Positions 22,876 to 31,653 of a DNA stretch of 64,000 nt are shown here, one piece after another. A model generated the notes under the pieces. That model ran no database searches and was not told the DNA's origin. It worked only from the letters and a program-made list of their open reading frames with translations. The DNA lies in assembly GCA_037176885.1 (NCBI GenBank), contig JAWWNJ010000004.1, positions 3,348,001 to 3,412,000 of the forward strand, written 5' to 3'. A program made the translations under genes and the position numbers. The DNA is from Favolaschia claudopus. Its lineage: Eukaryota; Basidiomycota; Agaricomycetes; Agaricales; Mycenaceae. The first letter of the stretch is position 1; every line of letters begins with the position of its first letter.

Positions 22876-24000
22876 CGCCTATATATATCGAGTAGATATT
22901 TTTTTCAATTGAGAGCTAACTAGTAATATTTGCTGTGTTGAAGGCGTTTGCGCTGGTTCTTTGCGTTATTCGTAATCTAGCTTAAGAGACAGAGTGAGAA
23001 ATTGGGTAGGAGGGAAACAAAAAATCCACAAGAAGCCGAGTAATCGAAGACTGATACGTACACCAGTCAAACCAGCAAGGATGAACAAGTATGAGGAATT
23101 CACGACTACTCATAACTCCCGAACGCGCGCGGGGGTGAGGATGCATGTAATGAAAATTTGACCCATACGGAAACCCACTGTCAAATATTCAGTCGGCGAC
23201 ATGCTTTGAAGCAAAAAAGAAAAAAATGACTCTCCCGGTCAAGACACCGACACGGATTTGAATGTGTACTTGGTGAATGTGCATTTATTCCTGGACTAAA
23301 TGTGATGGCGACGATGAGGAAGCCGAGCGGCCTGAGCTTAGTTTATTATCTTCCTCCGGGGTGATACTTAGTCAGTCGCTGGGCCGTTGGGTGCTGAAAA
23401 CTAACAGAATCTGGTACGTGACCTTCAGGAGAAAACAATCCAACTAAAAACGAACGGCGCCGGTGGGAGACCAACCCTCGAAGAGAGCAATTCGAATGCG
23501 ACGACGCGTTAAGAGCTCCATAACCTGGGTTTCAGGATCAGGATCAAGATACAGACGCGAATACCAAGGGAGTACTTAGCAGGATTTCGAGTTTGATATC
23601 CAAAGGAGCTGTCGGCTTGAGCTTGAGTAGAGTGGGGATTCCCGTCCAGAGGCGAGGGTTTGAAGCCTGCCTTGGCCGCCGAAAAAAAATCTTCGTGTAA
23701 GCCATCGTATTCCTAGACAGCATGAGGGATCATCGATCATCAGGCTTTTTTTTGGACGATTTTTCTTCCCCAATGGCGAGCACTCTCCATGTCGGGTGCT
23801 GAAAACTTGAAGAGACGATGAACTAGAATTTGGCAGGTCATGCAATTGAGGATGGATGCGGAAATTGTTTGAGTGTGAACCATAAAATCGACAACGCTTT
23901 TGCAACGCTTTGGACAATGAAGAAGGAGTCAACGCAGAAAAGTTTCAAGCTCTCGAGTTAGAATTATTAGTCGAGCTCTGTATCCGAGTCGTTGCTGAGA
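22876..24000. other. Gene-free stretch downstream of gene F
   Basis: No gene is seen. The block GGGTGCTGAAAACT...AGAAT-TGGxA occurs twice (about 23,388 and 23,798), which suggests a small internal duplication. The longest frame (minus strand, about 118 codons) is low-complexity and has no paralogue. Confidence 0.45.
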
Positions 24001-24570
24001 CGCGCCTTACGATGTTGAAATAACAAGGGACGTGCGAACGGTGAGATCTTTTGAGACATCAAGCGTGCGTGAGTGAAAGAAGATGTCGACAGGGGAAAAG
24101 CGCCGGACGTACAATACTAAGTATGAATGAATGAGCAGAGGCAGCGTCGGGCATTGATAGAATAGATTTCGCGTGGCGTCGGGACTTCAAAACCGAGACG
24201 AGGAATGCCGAGCGAGCGAGAGATACAGTGGTGGACCTTGGCAGATTCACGCTGAGCAACAGAGCCGTACAAAGATAGGCCCAAGTATCGACGTGTAACC
24301 AGTGCGGCGCCGCTCGAGTCTCTGGGGAGTAGGAGACGCACGCGATTCGAGCAGTCAGTATGTGCTTTTCACATGCATGTTTCTGGATAGCGTATGTACC
24401 TGTAGACTCCCCCGTTCGGCGGAGAGCTTTCTCTCCCCTTCACCAAGCAAGCCAAAGACTGTAAACATCTGTTTCGCTCCGTCTATTCAGATTCAATGCT
24501 GGCAAAGTATAGGAACCTTCTACCTTTCGTCTGCGGCCTTTGAGTCCAACGTATCGTCGGGATTCGGGCA
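24000..24570 (+). repeat. Dispersed repeat, copy 2 (see 8.46-9.14 kb)
   Basis: This is a diverged direct-orientation copy of 8460-9140, with the shared blocks listed there. The copy lies close to the midpoint of the mirrored gene pairs. It has no coding content. Confidence 0.6.
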
Positions 24571-24960
24571 ACCTTAACGCAGTACTGTATAGTTTCGGTC
24601 GATTCCTGGCCTGTGACCTGCGACATCGCGATTCGTCCAGGCAGGTTTTTCATCCTGTTAACTTGACCCATATTCCAACGTCGGACACAGACTTACACAG
24701 TCGTGGAAGATAAAGACCGAGCGCGGAGGCATTTCAGACAGAGCACTATCGGAGCGCATAGACCACGAGTCAGGCCGCTGGCGGAAGGCAGTCAACACTC
24801 GAGCAAGCGGGACATTGTCGTCGACTTGCTTTGAACCAATGTTGAACAAGGGTTGAGGCATAGTCAGAAATTAATTAGCTCAATTAGGTGCGACCTGAGA
24901 AAAAAAACTCATGGTTTGAACCCGATGAGTGAGCTGGTTGACCTGAACATGGAAGTCGGG

Positions 24961-25013
24961 TAGTCTCGTGACCAGCCTCTCACGACATCCCAAACTGGGA
25001 ACCCTGTCGTGAG
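24961..25013 (+). repeat. Left terminal inverted repeat (53 bp)
   Basis: This is the exact reverse complement of 26,862-26,914 over all 53 positions; past this point the two flanks diverge. Confidence 0.95.
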
Positions 25014-25914
25014 GACTAGAACGACCACCAATTGTAGAGACTCCGTCTTCTTCCCTGCTAAACATCAGTAAAATGACAGGTTTGTCTTTCACATCTTTTG
25101 TCTTTAAAGCGAATCTTTTGTCTTGGGAAGGGCATCTTTCAGCTTGCGGAGGCGTCTTTCGTCTTGGTACAACAGCTTTGGGCTTTCATAGATGTTCTTT
25201 CAATTGCACTAGGAATTTTGGAGAACTTTGGTATGATCATATTCCCCAAGAGTGCCGATTGTTTTGACTCTGAGAAGGTTCAGTGAATTAACTTCGCATC
25301 CGCGGCGGAGCGCTTGCAAGGTCAAAATTTTTCTGTGAGAGTACGGAGATTGATCGCAATCCCAAAAGGTTGCCAGATGCCAGGCTGGTCACGGCTAAGC
25401 TCGGAGCTCCCGAGTATGGCGGGACGACGGGCCAGACAGCGGGAGTGAGTGGGAGGATGGATAGGCGCGAGTGTCAAAAACTTGAAAAACTACAAGTCAT
25501 TCAAAGTCCGACGACAGCATCATGATCTGATGGTTTCCGCAGTAGATGACGTGACATGGCGTGATTTTGGTTCGTCGCTTTTCTCTTCCTCCCACCATCT
25601 TCTCTCCTCCCCGCGCCTTTCCCCCCAGTTCCCCGTTCCTCAAACCCCCCATTTTCCTCTCGAAACATCTCTCTCATCAAGTCTACGGCAGTTCCCAAGC
25701 CAGTATGGAACATTCAAGCTCCCAAGCCACGGAATGCAAGTCTACAAGAGCACTCCGCAGTCTCCGGCAACGTGTCAGCGTCTACACTCTTAGCTAACCC
25801 GATCTCCCCACTTGCTCCGGTCCTCAAACCCGCTCAAGATCTGAAATCTTCTTGAGTCCTCCGTTCCGTCAAGCTGTGTGGAGCCTGCGACTACCCCTCT
25901 TCGCGTCAAGCACC

Positions 25915-25955
25915 ACTTCAAGTACTGGAAGCTTCAAGTACTGGAAGCTTCAAGT
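25915..25955 (+). repeat. Short tandem repeat CTTCAAGTACTGGAAG
   Basis: A 16-bp unit occurs twice in a row, then partly a third time, inside the 1.95 kb transposon. Confidence 0.75.
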
Positions 25956-26299
25956 CGTCAAGTTTTCTTCAATTCTGCTTTTCAAAGCTGTCAAGTCTTT
26001 CCTCAGTGGTTTTGTCTCCGATCTCTGCCTCCGATCCTCAAGACATCATCAAGAGAATTCAAGTATACCTTAAGCCACGGGCGAGAGCTGCGGGACATGG
26101 TTGGAATTGCATGTTGCGGGTACGCGGTACAATTATTCTTCTCTACTGTCCCTTTACTCATTCGTCGCTGTCTCCCGCCAGGCACCGCAAACGCGGCACT
26201 GCGTCGTCCGACCTGAGAATATGTCAATGAAGGAAGGATGATGATAGCGCAATCGTTATGTACTTATGTAGTTGTATCTTTTTATCAACGTTTATCGAT

Positions 26300-26515
26300 T
26301 CTCTTTCCTGTATTCATGTCCTTTAAGAGCGTCTTCAAATGTCTTGAAACTGCATCTTGGGAAAGACATTGATGGTCTTTCGCATCTTTCCAAAGACGAT
26401 TCGTCTTGAAACAGCAATGTACCCTACTGGTACCAAGACGTCGTGTCTTTGACAAAAATGCGTCTTTCACGTCTTTCACGTCTTGGCCAAGACGTCAAAG
26501 ACGCGAAAGACGAAC
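26300..26515. repeat. CGTCTT/AAGACG-rich subterminal block with an 18-bp palindrome
   Basis: GTCTT and AAGAC occur about 20 times in both orientations. They include tandem CGTCTTTCA units and the perfect palindrome ACGTCTTGGCCAAGACGT near 26,480-26,500. A sparser GTCTT cluster lies at 25,080-25,180 near the other end of the same element. Repeats of this kind next to terminal arms often serve as transposase sites; that role is inferred. Confidence 0.7.
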
Positions 26516-26861
26516 TTGTTATTTTACTGATGAAATCATCGGACCCGAGCTCCTGGTATTTGAAGCGGAGATGAGAAGACATAGAGCTAAGAAAAGGACA
26601 CAAGAAGGTGGTGGGCAAAGAAAGATGTGTATATTGAGTATGTAAATACATGCACAGTGCGCGAGGATGCGAGAAACACGCCCGAGAGGTGAGGCAAAGC
26701 GTGGGAACCCTCCGCCGGATGTGCGGGAAGGGTTTCCGAAGGGCTCCGAAAAAGTCCGAAGAGCCACGGAAGAGTCGGAAAGAGGCCTGTTAGCGTGTGA
26801 AAAATAGATCAAAAGTGATAGAGCAAGGGTACGGTTACCTGGCCGATGATAGTTCCAGACT

Positions 26862-26914
26862 CTCACGACAGGGTTCCCAGTTTGGGATGTCGTGAGAGGC
26901 TGGTCACGAGACTA
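26862..26914 (-). repeat. Right terminal inverted repeat (53 bp)
   Basis: Partner of 24,961-25,013; followed directly by the second copy of the 10-bp target duplication. Confidence 0.95.
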
Positions 26915-26924
26915 GGAAGTCGGG

Positions 26925-29653
26925 GACAAAAAGAGGTTTGATCATTTGATACCATCTGATTCTAATCTCTGATTCAAACTCACGGTCACGCTTCTCGCGA
27001 CGCCGCTCATCCCCTTCGTCGCTGCCCACGTCGTTCTCGACACTTGTAAGGCCTTGACTTGCTCATCACCGCTTCGGTCGAACTATTGGTCAATATGGTG
27101 CCTGATGACGCGCTTCTCATGGTTTCCTGGAGCTGAATTCAAGTAGCGCCGAGTGGATGTCGATTAAGCGGGAGCTGGCGTCGAGCGTGCGTGGGGGTCA
27201 ATGAGGACTCGAAGCTTGCTTGTAGCGAGGGACAATCGAGGTAATTCATGATCCTATCCGCTGGGTATTTCGGTCGGATTCTGAGCCGTTCAAGGTCATT
27301 TATTGTTTCTTTCTCATTTTATCTGTGAATTGGACGGGTGCTCTGCTGTGAAAACGCCTTCGGTATGCACTCTTCTCTTCTATTTCGGTGATCAGTAGTT
27401 GCTCACCTTCGTACGCGATATAGATCAAGTCCGCCAGAAGAGCTCGCGATAGCGTTGATTCGACGGGAGTGTCATCCCTCATGAAGGCCCTCGCTCTACC
27501 TCTCTGAGTTCACGCAGCCGTATGTATTTTTGCCTAGTGTCGTCTTATACTGACGTTTCTTTTTGGCAGTACTGCTCGTCATTGCGTTCCTCTTTGTGCT
27601 CTCCAGGATGCACAAGCTCGCGGAGCCGCAGAGCTACCTCTCCATGTGTTTGGCTTTTGAGCGGAGTGCCTCGCGGCAGATCTTGCTCTTAGGCGCTTCG
27701 AGCCGGCTCGTCTTCTGCTATCCCATCCAGCGAGTATGCTGTTACATTCATACGGGGGCGACGAAGAATCAGATCCTCGAGCGGTACGCATCTCTACTTG
27801 TATCTTCGACCGACGCGCGCTAACATGCTCACCAGCTCTTCCTCCGAGTTGAGTTCATTGCTCGAGACGGTGGTCTATGAGATTCCGTGCGTGCAAGCGG
27901 AGGGGGAGCCTAAGGCGTGCGCGAAAGGATATGAATGTTAGCGGGAGATAGCCCCAGGTACGCCGGTTCTCGTCTTGTTTCTGTCAATCCCTCACTCATG
28001 CGTATTATTCCGGGTAGTGTCTTGCCCAGACCAGCATCGACGCTCCTCTTCTTATACAGTAATCTCGATCTTCCTGCTTCTTCCCCGACTGAGGCCTCAA
28101 CAGCCACTCGATGAAGCCCGCCGATGACCCCGCAATTCCGCTTAAGCGCGGGCCAGCCACTACGCCCCGTACGTGTCCAGCGAGGCGCAGCTTGTGGATT
28201 CATCTACCTTGAGTGTTGACCACACGTTCAAGGAATCGATCGACCAGACGCGGCGTGGTGCGGGAGGGTAGACCCTGGGGAGGCCCGGGCGCGGATTCAC
28301 TGCGTGTACGGTTCTCGTGGGCGAGATCGAGGGAGGCAACGTGGAAGTGGGAGACCGCGGGTGGCGGGACGAGGGTGTAGAGGGAGAGGTGTGAGGTGAG
28401 AAGAGGGGTGATGGTGAAAATGGCCCCAAGGTCGGTAGGCTTTCGTCTCTTCTCATCTCCTTCTTGCATTAGCGCTGATCTTACTGTTTTTTGTTTCCAG
28501 GTTAGCGTGGGGACCCGCCGCCGTGGCCGTGTATGCCGGGGAGTGGAAGGAAGGGGTGGATGAGGAGCTCGTGCGCGGGAACTGAGAGATGGGTATGTCT
28601 CGTTTCGTCTTGTCTCGACTCCGCTTCCCGGTTACTGATGCGTGTTTCTCAGCGTGAATTCAGAAGTATCCTCCCGCCCTTCCTCATGTGGGACAGGCGC
28701 CGACGCTGTCTTCTGCTGTGGGTCGAGCCCTCTCAGCTCTTTGCGGAGGAACCAACTATCATCAAGTAAGGCAGCCATGGTGATTCTCGTACCGCGCTCC
28801 CCTTACCCTCGCTGCGGTTCGGAATGCTCTGTACGCTTCAAAGCCTCAGTCCTCATCTTCGCGGACGCAAATCGGGAAGATCCAGCGTTTACGCATCTTA
28901 CGGACGGCCTCAGTTTCGACTGTGTCGAGGCAGAGGCATGGATTGACGCCGATGTGGAGTGCTATGGGAAGAAAGAAGCGGTGGAGGGATAATACAGGCT
29001 AGAAAGGGGTGGAGGCGCATGTAGGTGTGGGGCTTGGGCGGGATCATTCTGAAGATACAGGGGGAAAGGAGGGAAGGGGAACGTATGTCAGCGAGGTCGC
29101 CGCTCGCTACCTTGCATCACCTATACGGTATGTGCGCTTGGGCTCCCCGCGTTTCGTTTTCTTCTCGTTTCTCACACAGGCTACAGCTTGTCTTTACAGA
29201 TGAGGTCGCCTTCGTGGTAACCCTTGTGGTGCCTCGTCTTTCTCCCACAGAGGCAAGATGCGTGAAGGCGAGGCACCGTGAGAGGACGGGGCTCAATGAT
29301 CTCGAAGGAATGGGCAAGGAGATGGTGCATGGGGGTGGAAAGGACGTGATGCAGAGAGCGGTGGAGTTCTGGCGATCGATGCCATAGGATGGGGATCCGG
29401 GAAAGATGAGGGAAATTGGAAGGGAGCGGGAGACGGCGCGGAATAGTGATATCGCTAACTTTGTGTGTGTCCTGACATCGGCTTCGATGGGCCTTTAGAT
29501 TTGTCTCGCACATGACTGTCGTGTCAAAATTTCCTTTTACGGACCAAAACCGTTGCTTGTTTCTATTTACTTGCATCCACTGCACGATTTTTCTTCTTCG
29601 ACTACGAAGCTCTCTACCGTCTACTTGAACACTCTGGAATATCCTACCCCGTC
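26925..29653. other. Stretch with exon-like fragments of an unidentified gene
   Basis: Several plus-strand segments read like protein and are bounded by plausible splice signals: 28,500-28,590 (AWGPAAVAVYAGEW), 28,652-28,769 (SILPPFLMWDRRRRCLLL), 28,780-28,992 (VILVPRSPYPRCGSEC) and 29,190-29,387 (FTDEVAFVVTLVV...). I could not join them into one frame or recognise the family. They may be one degenerate multi-exon gene upstream of F-box pseudogene G. GC content is high around 28.2-28.5 kb. Confidence 0.3.
27608..27942 (+). CDS. Possible two-exon coding fragment, unknown protein
   Basis: Exon 27608-27792 and exon 27835-27942 join across a 42-nt GTACGC...CCAG intron. They read MHKLAEPQSYLSMCLAFER... 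to ...ETVVYEIPCVQAEGEPKACA and end at a TAG. A plausible upstream intron (GTATGT...GGCAG, about 27,519-27,569) suggests the ATG used here is internal. The product is about 95-110 aa with no domain I recognise. It may be the surviving 3' end of a larger gene. Confidence 0.3.
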
Positions 29654-31323
29654 ATGGACCCTCGGGTCGGCGGTTTCTCCTCCCCCCACCTGCCGGCAGC
29701 TCCCCAGATAGCGGAGGTCCGCAATCTCTCCCGCTTCGGAATTCTGCCCCGCGATACGGCGAGCCTGCGAGCCTCCATTTCTGTCGCCAACCTAGAAGTA
29801 TCCCGCTACAATACTGAGATTGACAGGCTCCAGACGGAGCTCGATCGGCTTACTTCGGAACGCGATGCACTTGCCTCGTTTGCAGGATTCTGTCGCAGCG
29901 CTTTGTCCCCAGTCCACAGAATGCCAAATGAGTTGCTTGCATGTATCTTCAAGTGGTGCTTTCCGCACCAAGCGTATAGTGTTCTCGGCCCAATGCCTCA
30001 GACTTTTGGAGAGAAAGTGGATCATATTTGTCATCGCCATCTCCTCAAATTATCTCGAGTGAGTGGTTTCCCCCCGGTAACGTCCTCTACTCAACGGCAT
30101 GGTAGGTCTGCTTCCGCTGGCATTGCGCCGTGATGGAAAACCCACAGCTGTGGTCACACATAGCCATTGATACGCATACTTGGGATAAATGCGACGTTCC
30201 GGTCACGAATTTGCTTCGCATGGTGGAGGCTTCCCTGGATCGAGGGTAACAACTTCCTTTGTTCTTGGATATCCACGCTGAGCATGTTCAGCAGTCATAC
30301 TACTCCAGCAAGCTCTTTGAGGTGCTCAGCAAGCACGCGCCGAGGTGGCAGGAAGCGATTATATGGGCGGTGGACGGCAGCAATGGATTTCAGACATGCG
30401 CAGGGAAACTTCTTCAATTGAGGGCCGTGACACTCTTTGGGAAGTGGAAACATGTGGAAATCTTTCGCACCGCGCCTCTTTTGCAGGAGGTCACGTTTGT
30501 CGGGCCGTTTGATGACTTACCGAAACTGCCGTGGCCACAGATCCAGAAATTTACATACAAAGACTAGGGTGTTGCGAACGTCGAGTCATTATCTGCTCGC
30601 CTCTCCCTGTTACCCCTCCTCACCAGTGCCACAGAGGCGAACTTATTGCTCGATCTCCGCAAGTCTTCTCAGATCGATGAGCCACTAGATCTGGCTATTA
30701 ACTCGACTGTGCAATGCATCCATTTCGAGCTGGCTACAACGGCCCGGAGTGCTACTACAGCTTGCCGATTCCTTGAAAACTTGACCTTCCCTTGCTTAAG
30801 ATCATTCTGCCTGTATCCACCCATTTATTACAACAATCCACCCGTTTGGAACTCTTCGCGTTTCATATCCCTTGCCATCCGTTCTGGGTTTGGCTCCCGC
30901 CTTACACAGCTGTTGGTCCATGCCATTGTTACTGATGCCGAGCTCTTGCGGTGTCTGGAAGTCCTTCCCAAGCTCGAATCGTTGTCCATCACGGACTCGC
31001 CCGGCGCTACCCAGATGGTCATTTCCGACTTGCTGCTGACGCAACTTCAGTGCATGTCGGATACACGGTCTCAGCTCGTACCCGAGCTGCAAGTGCTGAC
31101 TCTCAAAACTGTCCTCGCCTTCACGGACTCGGTATACGTCGATTTGCTTTTCTCTCGCGCGGAATCCGAGGGTGGGCGCATGTTCGTTGCGAATCTTTGG
31201 TGGCTGAAAGCGAGAGAGCGGGAGGTTGCTGTTGAAACGTTCGAGAAAGTAATGGAACTGACGACAAGAAGAGCATTGACTTTCAACCGGGGAGATTGGA
31301 ACATAAACGTGCGCTTAATGTAG
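29654..31323 (+). pseudogene. F-box gene G with two in-frame stop codons
   Basis: Exon 1 29654-30058 and exon 2 30106-31323 are joined by a 47-nt GTGAGT...GTAG intron at the family position. The frame is uninterrupted in register, but TAA at 30,247-30,249 (after SLDRG) and TAG at 30,565-30,567 (after FTYKD) interrupt it. No frameshift is needed: conserved sequence continues directly after both stops through LPWPQIQ and TDAELLRCLEVLPKLE to ARREREV-like residues near the end. The N-terminal GFSSPHLPA module, coiled coil (RYNTEIDRLQTELDRL) and F-box (RMPNELLACIFKWCFP) are intact. Few lesions suggest recent loss, or a truncated product of about 180 aa with coiled coil and F-box only. It converges on MYND gene J, whose stop lies 330 bp away. 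Confidence 0.8.
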
Positions 31324-31390
31324 TGCTTGCATACTTTCGCTTCTAGGCGTACGAGGACCGTACTTGCACTTTACATTACGAGAGGATACA

Positions 31391-31581
31391 GGGAGTAGAT
31401 CCCAATACACTGTTTCAATATCGATGTGCATCTATCGAAAACATTCTCCGCTCATACATTTGCATCACCATCATATGTCTCGACGACTTCTAATCTCGCC
31501 AGAGCCTTCGCCGCGTCCTCAAAGCGAGCTTTTGAAATCCTTTGCACCGTCTGTAAAATTATCCTCTTCATGCCTGATACG
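31391..31581 (-). repeat. Duplicate of the 3' end of MYND gene J
   Basis: This 191-bp block is a diverged copy of 31,582-31,772. Read on the minus strand it encodes MKRIILQTVQRISKARFEDAA...VVETYDGDAN followed by a stop, matching the end of J (MKARILQMAHKISDADLKDAA...IVETYDSDAN). It also repeats the 3' flank containing GGGAGTAGAT. It is a tandem duplication of the last coding segment plus 3' flank, lying beyond the J stop codon. Confidence 0.8.
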
Positions 31582-31653
31582 GGGAGTAGATTCCACTGTC
31601 ATTCTAGTAAGTACACCGTCTCGACATTGATGTACAGCTATTGAATATTCAGC

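Larger units (their letters stand above)
24961..26914. mobile_element. 1,954-bp DNA transposon with perfect 53-bp TIRs and 10-bp target duplication
   Basis: The first and last 53 bp are exact reverse complements, beginning TAGTCTCGTGACCAG. The element is bracketed by GGAAGTCGGG at 24,951-24,960 and again, in direct orientation, at 26,915-26,924. Each arm contains its own inverted pair (CTCACGACA...TGTCGTGAG), so single arms could also form hairpins. No transposase is evident: open frames are at most about 115 codons and lack domains. A non-autonomous element with a 10-bp duplication fits Mutator-like elements best, but the class is an inference. Perfect arms and perfect duplication point to a recent insertion. 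Confidence 0.9.

Noticed and set aside
24961..26914. Possible CRISPR-like or phage-like repeat array because of the many CGTCTT repeats
   Set aside because: The repeats are irregular, in both orientations, without uniform spacers, and lie inside a eukaryotic inverted-repeat transposon.
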